A DNA stretch of 64,000 nucleotides from Virgifigura sp964551315 (GCA_964551315.1 CAZKCM010000013.1:13037-77036); one strand, 5' to 3'. Positions 7,781 through 15,896 are shown, counted from the stretch's first letter. Made by a program: numbers and translations. Notes: generated from the sequence alone by a model not told the origin.

Positions 7781-8878
7781 CTATGCCGCATCGGAATACT
7801 CTTCGATCTGATCGATGGTCAGGCTGCGGAGGTCGGCCGCGTGATGCTGCGCCCGGTACCAGGAGACGGAGCGGTCGAGCGCCCGCTCCACCGACCACAG
7901 CGAGCGCCAGCCGAGGCCGGTCGTCGCCTTCGTCGAATCGACGGCGAGCAGGCGCGCCTCGTGCGGCATGGCGCGGTTGTCGAGGTGCCAGCCGGCCCCG
8001 TCGCCCCAAAGCCGGACGAGCTCGTCGGCGACCCAGTGGACGGACCGCGTGTCCGCGGGGCCGGGCCCGAAGTTCCAGGCGCCGGAGGCGGCCTCCGGCG
8101 CGCTCGCCAGCCGCTGGGCGAGGAGGAGGTATCCCGCCAGCGGCTCCAGCACGTGCTGCCAGGGCCGCGTGGCCAGCGGGTTGCGCAGGCGCAGCCGCTC
8201 GCCGGCGCGGAACGCCCGTATCGCGTCCGGGACCAGCCGGTCTTCGGCCCAGTCGCCGCCGCCGATCACGTTGCCGGCGCGCGCCGTCGCCACGCCGACC
8301 TCCGCGCCGCGCTCCCCGCCGGCGAAGAAGCTGCGGCGATAGGCGTCCACGACCAGCTCCGCGCAGGCCTTGCTGGCGCCGTAGGGCTCGTGCCCGCCGA
8401 GCGCGTCCCGCTCGCGATAGCCCCAGACCCATTCCCGGTTGTCGTAGACCTTGTCCGAGGTGACGACGACGATGGCGCGCAGGCCCTTCAGGCGCCGCGC
8501 CGCCTCCAGCAGATGGACCGTCCCCATGACGTTGGTGGCGAAGGTCTCGACCGGCGCCGCGTAGCCGCGCAGGACCAGCGGCTGCGCGGCGAGGTGGAAG
8601 ATGACCTCCGGCCGCGCCGCCGTCAGCGCCTGGGTCAGGCGGCCGGCGTCGCGGATGTCGGCGATGACCGTGCGGACGTCGCGCTCCAGCCCGGCCGCGC
8701 GGAAGACGCCTTCGGCCGGCGGCTCCAGGGCATAGCCCGTCACCCGCGCGCCGAGCCGGGCGAGCCACAGGCTCAGCCACCCGCCCTTGAATCCGGTGTG
8801 GCCGGTGACGAAGACCGATCGGTCGCGCCAGAACGAGGCGTCTATGCCGACAGGCGACGTCGTTCCCAGATCCGCCAT
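7781..8878 (-). CDS. rfbG: CDP-glucose 4,6-dehydratase
   Basis: 365 residues from ATG 8878. It converts CDP-glucose to CDP-4-keto-6-deoxyglucose using bound NAD. Signature stretches are FWRDRSVFVTGHTGFKGGWLS (nucleotide loop), VIFHLAAQPLV, VVTSDKVYDNREWVWGY (catalytic Thr-Ser-Asp) and EPYGASKACAEL (YxxxK). GNVIGGGDWAEDRLVPD is also typical of this enzyme rather than of the dTDP type. The start overlaps the end of rfbF by 37 bases; a longer start at 8917 is possible but would overlap more. It works directly after RfbF. Confidence 0.92.
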   Translation of the reverse strand: MADLGTTSPVGIDASFWRDRSVFVTGHTGFKGGWLSLWLARLGARVTGYALEPPAEGVFRAAGLERDVRTVIADIRDAGRLTQALTAARPEVIFHLAAQPLVLRGYAAPVETFATNVMGTVHLLEAARRLKGLRAIVVVTSDKVYDNREWVWGYRERDALGGHEPYGASKACAELVVDAYRRSFFAGGERGAEVGVATARAGNVIGGGDWAEDRLVPDAIRAFRAGERLRLRNPLATRPWQHVLEPLAGYLLLAQRLASAPEAASGAWNFGPGPADTRSVHWVADELVRLWGDGAGWHLDNRAMPHEARLLAVDSTKATTGLGWRSLWSVERALDRSVSWYRAQHHAADLRSLTIDQIEEYSDAA

Positions 8879-9720
8879 GGCGCCTCGCCGTTTGCCCAGA
8901 GCTCGTTGAGCAGGCACATCTCGCGATAGGTGTCCATCGACTGCCAGAAGCCGTCATGCTGATAGACGGCCAGCTCCCCCTGCCGGGCCAGGGCCTCGAG
9001 GACGCCGGTCTCCAGCGCGACGTTGTCCGTCGGGCTCAGCCCGTCGAAGGCCCGGCGCTCGAAGACCATGAAGCCGCCGTTGATCCAGCCCTCGGTGACC
9101 TGCGGCTTCTCGTGGAACGACTTGACCAGGCCGCCGTGGATCGACAGCTCGCCATAGCGCGAGGACGGGTGCACGGCCGTCACCGTCGCCGCCCGGCCCG
9201 AGCGGCGGTGATGCGCGAGCAGCGCGTCGAGGTCGACGTCCGACAGCCCGTCGCCATAGGTGGCGAAGAAGCTGTTGCCGCGCAGATAGGGCAGGACCCG
9301 GCGCAGCCGCGATCCGGTCAGCGTGTCCTGGCCGGTCTCGGCCAGCACCACGCGCCAGTCCTCGGCGATGCCGTTCGACAGCGTCTCGATGCCGCCGGTG
9401 CGCAGATCGACGGCGAAGTCGCAGTTGCGGACCTGGTAGTTCAGGAAGTAGTCGCGGATCACGTCGCCGCGGTAGCCGAGGCACAGCACGAAGTTGCGCA
9501 CCCCGAAATGGGCGTAGTGCTTCATGATGTGCCAAAGGATCGGCCGCCCGCCGATCTCCACCATCGGCTTGGGCTTGAACTCGGTCTCCTCGCGCAGCCG
9601 CGTGCCCATCCCGCCGCACAGGATGACCGCCGTCATCTCGTGCAGCCGGATCACCGGCTGCGCGTCCGGGGACCGCTCCGGGCCGCGTCTATCGGCGTCG
9701 CTGGGTCGCATGGCCGGCAT
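8842..9720 (-). CDS. rfbF: glucose-1-phosphate cytidylyltransferase
   Basis: Makes CDP-glucose from CTP and glucose 1-phosphate, the first step of CDP-deoxysugar synthesis. The nucleotidyltransferase core is plain: MTAVILCGGMGTRLREETEFKPKPMVEIGG, then FVLCLGYRGDVIRDYF, the FFATYGDGLSDVDL metal-binding region and WINGGFMVF. The ATG at 9720 (292 aa) has a strong GGGAGGGG just upstream. The family usually begins at the internal MTAVIL (9636, 264 aa), and a CtrA box at 9736-9750 would put a transcription start after 9720, so the start is uncertain. First gene of the sugar operon. Confidence 0.92.
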   Translation of the reverse strand: MPAMRPSDADRRGPERSPDAQPVIRLHEMTAVILCGGMGTRLREETEFKPKPMVEIGGRPILWHIMKHYAHFGVRNFVLCLGYRGDVIRDYFLNYQVRNCDFAVDLRTGGIETLSNGIAEDWRVVLAETGQDTLTGSRLRRVLPYLRGNSFFATYGDGLSDVDLDALLAHHRRSGRAATVTAVHPSSRYGELSIHGGLVKSFHEKPQVTEGWINGGFMVFERRAFDGLSPTDNVALETGVLEALARQGELAVYQHDGFWQSMDTYREMCLLNELWANGEAPWRIWERRRLSA

Positions 9721-9735
9721 CTTCCCCTCCCGCGC

Positions 9736-9750
9736 TTAACAACCGTTTAA
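9736..9750 (-). promoter_or_regulatory. CtrA-type box upstream of rfbF
   Basis: TTAA-CAACCGT-TTAA, an exact TTAA-N7-TTAA, 16 bp before the rfbF ATG at 9720. If CtrA acts here in its usual position over the -35 region, transcription would begin near 9705 and the coding start would be 9636. The box links the sugar operon to the flagellar control circuit. Binding is inferred from sequence only. Confidence 0.6.
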
Positions 9751-9815
9751 TCACGTTCGGTAAGCACCGCTTCATCCGCTCCGCCCGCACCCCGATTGCG
9801 CCGGGGCGCCCGCAC

Positions 9816-10328
9816 TCACAGCGCGTGCTGGATCGGATAGTCCGGGTTCGACAGCACGATCTGGCGCGCCGTCCGGCGCTTGACGTCGAGCATGACCGGG
9901 GCGCGAAGGTTGGCCGTCATGGTGGTGCCCTTGGGCGTGCGGCGGACGGTGACGATCAGCAGGATGACCGCGTCCGCCGGCTGGATGCCGGCCGCGGCGC
10001 AGGCCTCGTCCACGTCCTTCGGGGCGATCAGGCCGCCGTCGCGGTCCGTCGGCACGACGACGAAGGACAGCTCGGGGTCGGCCAGGCTCTGCAACAGGCG
10101 GAACCGCGCGAGCTGCGGGTTCGGCAGGTCGAGGAGGGCGAACCGCCGGTGCTGGGCGAAGCCGAGCGGCCCTCCCTGCGGCATGTCGATCACCGCCTGC
10201 GGCGTGCAGGTCAGCGGGCCGAAGCGCGTCTCAACGGTCATCTCTTCCGACGCTTCGGGCGCCGCGGGTCCCGCCCCCGCGGGGGGCTGCGGGGCGGAGG
10301 CTGACATCATCGCGTGCGGAGCGGTCAT
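9816..10328 (-). CDS. fliW: flagellar assembly factor FliW
   Basis: 170 residues. FliW binds flagellin and the translational repressor CsrA and so couples flagellin synthesis to secretion. The core matches the family: TRFGPLTCTPQAVIDMPQGG (about 33-52), RFALLDLP, RFRLLQSLADPELSFVVV, AVILLIVTVRR, MTANLRAPVMLDVKRRTARQIVLSN and the final YPIQHAL. The ATG at 10328 follows AGGAG by 8 bases. About 30 N-terminal residues are a Pro/Ala-rich extension, and an internal ATG at 10241 would give a core-length protein. It is the last gene of the flgI-flgJ-flgN-flgK-flgL-fliW run. FliW is less common in alphaproteobacteria, many of which use FlbT/FlaF. Confidence 0.9.
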   Translation of the reverse strand: MTAPHAMMSASAPQPPAGAGPAAPEASEEMTVETRFGPLTCTPQAVIDMPQGGPLGFAQHRRFALLDLPNPQLARFRLLQSLADPELSFVVVPTDRDGGLIAPKDVDEACAAAGIQPADAVILLIVTVRRTPKGTTMTANLRAPVMLDVKRRTARQIVLSNPDYPIQHAL

Positions 10329-10376
10329 GACGGGATCTCCTGTTGTTGCGGGCGGCCGGTGGCGGGTGGATGGCGG

Positions 10377-11342
10377 CTATCTGAGGAAGTTCACGAGGGT
10401 GAGCTGGCTCAGCCGGGTCAGGGTCATGTACGAGGCCTGAAGCTGCGTCTCGTAGGTCGCCAGCCGCGCGATGGCCGCGGCCGGATCGACGTTCTCGATG
10501 TCGCCGATGGTCTGCTCGGTGTAGAGCATGAACTCGTCGAGGCGCTTGGTCGTCGAATCGAGCGAGCGCATGGAAGCGCCGACCAGCGTCCGCAGGTCGG
10601 CGATGTCGTGGGTGATCGGATCGACGCCGAGATCGACGTTGCCCTCCTCGGTGCCGAGCGCGGTGTTGACCAGCGCCAGCGCCACCTGGAGCGTGTCCCG
10701 GTCGGGCGGGTTGCCGGCGAGTTCGACGTAATACATCGCCCGCAGCGCGTATTCGAAGGCGGGCTCGTCGGCGGTGATACCGTAGGTGACGGTCAGGTCG
10801 GCGTCCGCCTCGACGGAGAGCTTGACCTGGTCGCCTCTGTAGTACTCGTCCTCATAGGTGTCGAGCGGCGGCGTCAGCGGCATCACTGGCGGCGTCCAGC
10901 CGGCGAGCTCGACGGGCTTCGTATCGGTGCGCGACCCGGCGAAGAGATAGCGCCCGTCCTGCTTGACGTTGAGGAGGTTGGCGATCTCCTGCTTGAGGTG
11001 CGTCGCTTCCTCGGCGATCGCGAGGTCTTCGCCGTTGTCGGCGTTGAGGGCGCTGATCAGCGAGGTGCGGAACGTCGAGAGCCCGTCGAAGATGGCGGCG
11101 ATGTTCGTCTCCATCGTCTGCAGCCGGCGGTTCACCGTGGCGTTGTTCGCGATGTACTGCCGCGCGCGGGCGTGCGCGGTCTCGAGGTTGACCAGGGTGT
11201 GGGCGTCGCCGGCGATGCCGGCGTAGTCGCGCGAGACCTTGCCGCTCGAGATCTGGATCTGAAGGTCGAGGACGCTGCGCTGCGACTGGAGCGCGTGGCC
11301 CAGCGCGAGCTGGTATTGGGGGAAGGTGGCGATCCGGTTCAT
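10377..11342 (-). CDS. flgL: flagellar hook-filament junction protein 3 FlgL
   Basis: 321 residues. FlgL is the second junction protein between hook and filament. It shares helical ends with flagellin: MNRIATFPQYQLALGHALQSQ at the N-terminus, QISSGKVSRDYAGIAGDAHTLVNLE, and LATYETQLQASYMTLTRLSQLTLVNFL at the C-terminus. The ATG at 11342 is preceded by GGAG and lies 10 bp after the flgK stop; the longer frame start at 11360 would run into flgK. It probably shares a transcript with flgI through fliW. Confidence 0.92.
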   Translation of the reverse strand: MNRIATFPQYQLALGHALQSQRSVLDLQIQISSGKVSRDYAGIAGDAHTLVNLETAHARARQYIANNATVNRRLQTMETNIAAIFDGLSTFRTSLISALNADNGEDLAIAEEATHLKQEIANLLNVKQDGRYLFAGSRTDTKPVELAGWTPPVMPLTPPLDTYEDEYYRGDQVKLSVEADADLTVTYGITADEPAFEYALRAMYYVELAGNPPDRDTLQVALALVNTALGTEEGNVDLGVDPITHDIADLRTLVGASMRSLDSTTKRLDEFMLYTEQTIGDIENVDPAAAIARLATYETQLQASYMTLTRLSQLTLVNFLR

Positions 11343-11352
11343 CGGCAAGCTC

Positions 11353-13107
11353 CTACGCACCCATGCCGGTCAGGATTCGGTACATCTCGTCCGCGACGGT
11401 GACGAGGCGCGCCGAAGCGGCGTAGGCGTTCTGCAGGATCACCAGGTTCGCCATTTCCTCGTCGACATTGACCCCGCTCATGGAATCGGCGCGGAACTTC
11501 ATCTCGTCGTACAGCGCCTGCTGGGACGCCTTCTGGGTCAGGGCGTTGTCGTACTGCATCGCGTTGCGCGACAGGATCTCCGTCGCGTAGCCGGCCAGCG
11601 TGGTGCCGCTCTGCGCCAGCCCGCCGGCGGCGGGGAAGCTCAGGGTCTGCGAGAACAGCTCGGCGAGCCGCTGGACGACGCTGTTGTCGCCGGTCGAGAC
11701 GTAGTAGTCGCCGGTCACCGCGTCCTGCTGGACCGCGCCGCGGGAGACGAGAAGCGGGTTGGCGGCGATGTCGTCGCGGATCGCGATGACGCCGGCGTAG
11801 TCGGTGCCGGTGCCGTCGCCGCCGACGAAGAAATCGTTGAGATGCAGGAAGTCCGACAGGTTGGTCGTGGGCGCGCCGCCGCCCGGGTCGATCGTGCCGC
11901 CGCTGATCGCGACGCCGAAGCCGGCGCCGTCGATGGTCACGACCCCGCCGCTCTCGCTGGCCGAGGCGCCGCCGAACCCGCCAAGCGCGGCGTCGATGGC
12001 GGCGGCGAAGCCCGCCGCGTCGAGCGTCCCCGGCGCCGGGACGGTGGCGGTGAAGGCCTGGGTCCCATCCGGGTTCAGCAGGGTGATCTGGACTGTGCCG
12101 GACAGGCTGGCGGCGGTGCCCGTCTGCGGCCGGCTGCTGGTCAGCCGGGTGGCCGCCGGCAGGCCGGTGCCTTCGTTGTGGATCCGGTTGACCTCGTCGC
12201 GCAGCGTCGTCGCCAGGTTGTGGAGCTCGGCGGTCATGTCCGGCAGCGTTCCGTCGCGCAGCGCGATCAGGGCGCCGATGCGGCCGGACCGGATCTCGGT
12301 CGTGATGTCGGTGCCGTCGAGGTGGATGCCGTCGACCGCGCCGGGATAGGTGAAGCCCGCCGTCATCGACGACGCCGGGATGTGGCTCAGCGGCTGCGGG
12401 TCGCTGTCCAAGAGCGCGCGGCCGCCGCGCGTGTAGATGGCGACCTCGCCGTTGTCCTTCGTGAAGTAGCTGATCTCGAGCTGCTCGGCGATCTTGTTGA
12501 GGGCGATGTCCCGCTTGTCCTCGAGCTCGGCCGTCGGCTGGCCCAGCGCCTGGGCGCTGGAGATCTTGCTGTTGAGCTCGTCGATGATCTTGATCTGCGC
12601 GTTGACGATCTCGATCGCCCGCGCGATCTCCTGGTCCGCTTGGAGGCGCAGCGTCTGGATGTCGCGCGACATGGCGTTGAACTGGCGGACGAGGGCCTCG
12701 GCGGCGGTCATCAGCTCGAGGCGCTCCGACATGCCTTCCGGGGTGACCGCCAGGCCATGCAGCGCGGCCTCGAACCGGTCGATCGAGGCGCTGATCGAGC
12801 TGTCGGAGCCCGGGGCGCCGAACATGTCCTGCATGCGCTGGAAGAACGTGTCCTGGACCTGGAGGCCGCCCAGCGACCCCGACACCCCGCGCAGCTCGCG
12901 CAGCAGGTACTCGTCGACCTGGCGCTGGATGCCGGACAGCCGCACCCCGGCGCCGGTCCCGGCGATCACGATGCTTTCCTGCCGGGCGATCTTCCGCGTG
13001 AAGCCCTCGGTGTTCGCGTTGGCGACGTTGTTCGACGTCACCTGGATCGCCGCCTGGTTGGTCTGCAGGGCGCTCAGCGCGTTGAAGAGGGTGATGTTGA
13101 GGCTCAT
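11353..13107 (-). CDS. flgK: flagellar hook-associated protein 1 FlgK
   Basis: 584 residues. FlgK is the first junction protein on the hook tip. The N-terminus MSLNITLFNALSALQTNQAA with VTSNNVANANTEGFTRK is the rod/hook/HAP signature. The C-terminus NVDEEMANLVILQNAYAASARLVTVADEMYRILTGMGA is the matching helical D0 domain. The middle is variable and Gly/Ala/Thr-rich. The gene starts 42 bp after the flgN-like stop and ends 10 bp before flgL. Length and both signatures are normal for the family. Confidence 0.96.
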   Translation of the reverse strand: MSLNITLFNALSALQTNQAAIQVTSNNVANANTEGFTRKIARQESIVIAGTGAGVRLSGIQRQVDEYLLRELRGVSGSLGGLQVQDTFFQRMQDMFGAPGSDSSISASIDRFEAALHGLAVTPEGMSERLELMTAAEALVRQFNAMSRDIQTLRLQADQEIARAIEIVNAQIKIIDELNSKISSAQALGQPTAELEDKRDIALNKIAEQLEISYFTKDNGEVAIYTRGGRALLDSDPQPLSHIPASSMTAGFTYPGAVDGIHLDGTDITTEIRSGRIGALIALRDGTLPDMTAELHNLATTLRDEVNRIHNEGTGLPAATRLTSSRPQTGTAASLSGTVQITLLNPDGTQAFTATVPAPGTLDAAGFAAAIDAALGGFGGASASESGGVVTIDGAGFGVAISGGTIDPGGGAPTTNLSDFLHLNDFFVGGDGTGTDYAGVIAIRDDIAANPLLVSRGAVQQDAVTGDYYVSTGDNSVVQRLAELFSQTLSFPAAGGLAQSGTTLAGYATEILSRNAMQYDNALTQKASQQALYDEMKFRADSMSGVNVDEEMANLVILQNAYAASARLVTVADEMYRILTGMGA

Positions 13108-13149
13108 GACGGGCCGTCCGATCTGTCTCTGTCCTCGCGGTCCGCGCCG

Positions 13150-13599
13150 TCACAGCCGCCGGTCGAGGGCCATGCTCACCGGCGTCGCCGCGGCGGCGGG
13201 GCCGGCGGCCCGGGGGCTCGCGCCGGTCGCGGTGTAGGCGGCCGGCCGGCCGCGCCGCTGTTCGACGGCGTCGACGATCGCCCGCAGCACCCGGTCGTTG
13301 GCCGCCTCCACCGCCTTCAGCGTCCGCGCGTTCTCCGTCAGCGCGCCGCGGAACCGCTCGGTCGCGCGGAGGAGCCGGTCGCGCAGCGCCGGGTCGTCGG
13401 CGTCCGCCGCCTCCGCGGCGGTGGCTCGCAGCGCCCGCAGATGTCCCTCATAGGCGTCGGCCAGCGCGGTCTTCTCGCGCTGCAGCGCCGCCAGGTCCTG
13501 CGGTCGCATGGCGCGCAGCAGCTCGACCTCCCGCTCGATGCAGGCGACGAGGCGCTCGGTGACCGCGAGCAGTTCGCTCATCCGGTCTGTTCGTGTCAT
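13150..13599 (-). CDS. FlgN-like export chaperone for FlgK/FlgL
   Basis: 149 residues, mostly charged alpha-helix: RMSELLAVTERLVACIEREVELLRAMRPQDLAALQREKTALADAYE is the typical FlgN N-terminal helix pair. The C-terminal 35 residues are Ala/Pro-rich and probably unstructured. FlgN-family chaperones hold FlgK and FlgL monomers before secretion, and the position directly upstream of flgK and flgL fits. AGGAGG lies 8 bases before the ATG at 13599. Its start overlaps the flgJ stop by four bases (ATGA). The sequence is divergent, so the call rests on helix pattern and context together. Confidence 0.75.
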   Translation of the reverse strand: MTRTDRMSELLAVTERLVACIEREVELLRAMRPQDLAALQREKTALADAYEGHLRALRATAAEAADADDPALRDRLLRATERFRGALTENARTLKAVEAANDRVLRAIVDAVEQRRGRPAAYTATGASPRAAGPAAAATPVSMALDRRL

Positions 13600-13910
13600 G
13601 GCTGAACCTCCTGAAGTTTCAGGATTTCCCTCTGCACCAGGTCGCCGATGCCGACGCCGCCGCTGCGGGCGATCACCGCGCCGTATTCCTGGAACAGCAT
13701 CGAGCGGTAGATCTGCTCCGCCGGGCCGCCGCCGAACAGCGGGTCGGGGTCCAGCCCGGCGAACATCTGCTCCATGACCTGGGAGAGGAAGAACGCCTCG
13801 AACGCCTCGGCGGCGCGGCGCGCCTCCTCCGGGTCGACGGTCCGCGCCGGCACGGGCGGCCGGGCGGCGCTCCGCAGCAGGGCGGGGTCGAGGGGCGGGG
13901 CAAGGTCCAT
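13596..13910 (-). CDS. flgJ: rod-binding protein, FlgJ N-terminal type
   Basis: 104 residues. Only the rod-binding domain of FlgJ is present: ARRAAEAFEAFFLSQVMEQMF (about 31-51) and the typical LFGGGPAEQIYRSMLFQEYG, followed by GIGDLV. The muramidase domain of enterobacterial FlgJ is absent, as is normal in alphaproteobacteria, where a separate enzyme opens the peptidoglycan. The ATG at 13910 shares its A with the flgI stop (TGATG), a coupled start; a GTG three bases upstream is the alternative. Confidence 0.88.
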   Translation of the reverse strand: MDLAPPLDPALLRSAARPPVPARTVDPEEARRAAEAFEAFFLSQVMEQMFAGLDPDPLFGGGPAEQIYRSMLFQEYGAVIARSGGVGIGDLVQREILKLQEVQP

Positions 13911-15070
13911 CACTGCACCTCGATGTCCGCCTGCAGGGCGCCCGCCGTCTTGATCGCCTGCAGGATGGAGATCATGTCGCGCGGCCCGACGCCGAGGGCG
14001 TTGAGGCCGTCGACCAGTTCCTGCAGGCTCACGCCCGCGGGCAGGACGGCCAGCTTGCGGTCGGCCTCCTCGTCCACCTCGATCTCGGTGCGCGGCACGA
14101 CCGCCGTCGCGCCGGTGTCGGCGAAGGGGCCCGGCTGCGAGACCTGCGGCGTCTCGGTGATCCGGATGGTCAGGTTGCCCTGGGCGATCGCCACGGTGCT
14201 GATCCGCACGTCGTCGCCCATGACGATGACGCCGGACTGCTCGTCGATGACCACCCGGGCGACCTGATCGGGCTCGATGGGCAGCTGCTCGATCTCGGTC
14301 AGCAGGGCCACCATGTTGTTCGGGTAGCTCGCCGGGAGGTCGACCCGCACCGTGCCGGGGTCGAGCGACTGCGCGGTTCCCGGGCCGATCACCCGGTTGA
14401 TGGCATCGGCGATGCGCCGGGCCGTCGTCAGGTCGGGGTTGCGCAGCGCGACGTTGACGCTGCGCATGGAGGCCATGCGGAAATCGACCTCGCGCTCGAC
14501 GATGGCGCCGTTGGCGATCCGGCCGCTCGTCGGGACGCCCTTGGTGATCGATTCGGCCTGGCCCCGCGCGCTGAACCCGCCCACCGCGACCGGCCCCTGC
14601 GCCACCGCATAGACCTCGCCGTCGGCGCCCATCAGCGGCGTCACCAGCAGGGTTCCGCCCAGCAGGCTCTTGGCGTTGCCGAGCGCGGAGATCTGGACGT
14701 CGATGCGGGTGCCCTGGCGGGCGAAGGGGGGCAGCACGGCGGTTACCATGACCGCCGCCACGTTCTTGGTGTCGAGGTCGGCGTCGCGGGCGTTGACGCC
14801 GAGCCGCTCCAGCATGCCGATCAGGCTTTCGCGGGTGAAGATGGCCTTGTCGAGGTTATCGCCCGTCCCGTCGAGGCCGACCACCAGCCCATAGCCGACG
14901 AGCTGGTTGTCGCGCACGCCCTCGAAATCCGCGATGTCCTTGATCCGCGAGACGGCCTCGGCCGGCCCGGCCGCAACGAGCCCGCCCAGGACCACGGCGG
15001 GGACCGCGGCGAGCGGCAGCAGCCGGCGAGGCAGCGTCCGAAGAAGAAACGAGGCTACGGCGACAAGCAT
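13910..15070 (-). CDS. flgI: flagellar P-ring protein FlgI
   Basis: 386 residues, full length. FlgI forms the periplasmic P-ring around the rod. An N-terminal signal peptide (basic start, then LLPLAAVPAVVLGGLVAAGPAEA) is followed by the mature start SRIKDIADFEGVRDNQLVGYGLVVGLDGTGDN, a hallmark of the family. TRESLIGMLERLGVN and, near the end, LQELVDGLNALGVGPRDMISILQAIKTAGALQADIEV also match. First gene of its operon, with a sigma-54 promoter at 15117-15131. Confidence 0.97.
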   Translation of the reverse strand: MLVAVASFLLRTLPRRLLPLAAVPAVVLGGLVAAGPAEAVSRIKDIADFEGVRDNQLVGYGLVVGLDGTGDNLDKAIFTRESLIGMLERLGVNARDADLDTKNVAAVMVTAVLPPFARQGTRIDVQISALGNAKSLLGGTLLVTPLMGADGEVYAVAQGPVAVGGFSARGQAESITKGVPTSGRIANGAIVEREVDFRMASMRSVNVALRNPDLTTARRIADAINRVIGPGTAQSLDPGTVRVDLPASYPNNMVALLTEIEQLPIEPDQVARVVIDEQSGVIVMGDDVRISTVAIAQGNLTIRITETPQVSQPGPFADTGATAVVPRTEIEVDEEADRKLAVLPAGVSLQELVDGLNALGVGPRDMISILQAIKTAGALQADIEVQ

Positions 15071-15116
15071 TCCGATTCACCAAGGCGACCGCGTGGTTGA
15101 ACCCGAGTCTTTCCTA

Positions 15117-15131
15117 GCGAAGGTCGTGCCA
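15117..15131 (-). promoter_or_regulatory. sigma-54 promoter of flgI
   Basis: The minus strand reads TGGCACGACCTTCGC: the TGGCACG block is exact and the GG and GC dinucleotides are ten bases apart. Expected start of transcription is near 15105, 35 nt before the flgI ATG. The tandem palindromes at 15207-15243 lie about 100 bp upstream. Confidence 0.8.
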
Positions 15132-15206
15132 GTTCGCGGGGCCGGCGGAAGCCGCGGAAAACCGCTCCTTCCGGTCGATCGGGCGGGGCGGCCGGGGCCG
15201 TTTCGT

Positions 15207-15243
15207 CCGGCAAAGCCTGCCGGGACCGGGCAGAAATTGCCGG
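15207..15243. promoter_or_regulatory. tandem GGCA-N5-TGCC palindromes between flgI and fliX
   Basis: CCGGCA-AAGCC-TGCCGG (15207-15223) and GGGCA-GAAAT-TGCC (15228-15243 with flanks), centres 20 bp apart. The layout is the same as at 914-948 and 25671-25701. It lies between the sigma-54 promoter of flgI and the CtrA box of fliX, so an activator bound here could serve one promoter and affect the other. Resembles FlbD/ftr sites; function inferred. Confidence 0.6.
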
Positions 15244-15269
15244 TCCCGGCCGGCCTCAGGGTCTTTCTC

Positions 15270-15284
15270 TTAAGAGCCTCTTAA
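15270..15284 (+). promoter_or_regulatory. CtrA-type box upstream of fliX
   Basis: TTAA-GAGCCTC-TTAA followed by CC, an exact TTAA-N7-TTAA centred 62 bp before the fliX ATG. It fits the usual -35 placement with a start near 15312. fliX is a CtrA-activated gene in Caulobacter, which supports the reading. Confidence 0.75.
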
Positions 15285-15338
15285 CCGTCCGTCCTCTAAG
15301 GCTTTTCATGCCGTCGCCATTGGTTGTCTGAACCCGCT

Positions 15339-15764
15339 ATGAAGATCGATCCCGCTGCTCCCCAGCGACCGGCGACCGCACGTCGCGCCGGCGGCTCCGC
15401 CCCGGCGCGGTCGGGCGGGTTCGCGAAGACCTTGGCCGAAGAGGGCGCGGCCGTGCCGGGCGTCAGCGGCGCGGCGCCGCCCAGCGCCGTCGGCGCGGTC
15501 CTGGCCGCCCAGGAGGTTCAGGAGGTGCCGGACGCGGCCGCGGGCCGGCGCCGCCGCGCGCTGCGGCGCGGCGAGGACATCCTCGACCGTCTGGAGGAAA
15601 TTCGTCTGGGCCTCCTGCTCGGCGCCATTCCGCTCGCCCGGCTCCATCAGCTCGCGCAGATGCTGCGCTCGGCGCGGGAGCGGGTGGACGATCCGCGCCT
15701 CGACGAGATCCTGGACGCGATCGAGCTGCGCGCCGCGGTCGAGCTCGCGAAGCTGTCACGATAG
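15339..15764 (+). CDS. fliX: flagellar assembly regulator FliX
   Basis: 141 residues. FliX is an alphaproteobacterial protein that links flagellar basal-body assembly to the sigma-54 activator FlbD. The C-terminal half is diagnostic: DILDRLEEIRLGLLLGAIP, RLHQLAQMLRSAR and LDEILDAIELRAAVELAKL. The N-terminal part is Ala/Arg-rich and variable. The ATG at 15339 (MKIDP) is preferred over an upstream in-frame TTG because FliX proteins start this way. It is divergent from flgI and followed by dksA. FlbD itself is not in the window. Confidence 0.88.
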   Translation: MKIDPAAPQRPATARRAGGSAPARSGGFAKTLAEEGAAVPGVSGAAPPSAVGAVLAAQEVQEVPDAAAGRRRRALRRGEDILDRLEEIRLGLLLGAIPLARLHQLAQMLRSARERVDDPRLDEILDAIELRAAVELAKLSR

Positions 15765-15766
15765 GG

Positions 15767-15784
15767 AAACGTGGCCGTTTTTTT
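15767..15784 (+). terminator. short hairpin with T-run after fliX
   Basis: AAACG-TGGC-CGTTT directly followed by four more T, beginning 3 bp after the fliX stop. The stem is only five pairs, so it is a weak terminator candidate separating fliX from dksA. Confidence 0.4.
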
Positions 15785-15830
15785 CATTGATATCAAACGG
15801 ATGTTCGATATCGCCTCGAATTTGTCGGGC

Positions 15831-15858
15831 TTGCGGAATGAACGAAATTCCATATACT
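15831..15858 (+). promoter_or_regulatory. sigma-70 type promoter of dksA
   Basis: TTGCGG (15831-15836) and TATACT (15853-15858) separated by 16 bp, ending 38 bp before the dksA ATG. The same -35 with a 16-bp spacer occurs before recA (63501-63528), which supports it as this organism's housekeeping pattern. Confidence 0.6.
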
Positions 15859-15896
15859 CCGCGGCGGTTTGATAAGCCTGAGGGTTGAGCCGCCCA

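Noticed and set aside
5796..8957. 1053-residue minus-strand frame across the sugar operon
   Set aside because: Only its last part (from 6341) is the RfbC-like epimerase; the rest reads rfbG and the methyltransferase out of frame.
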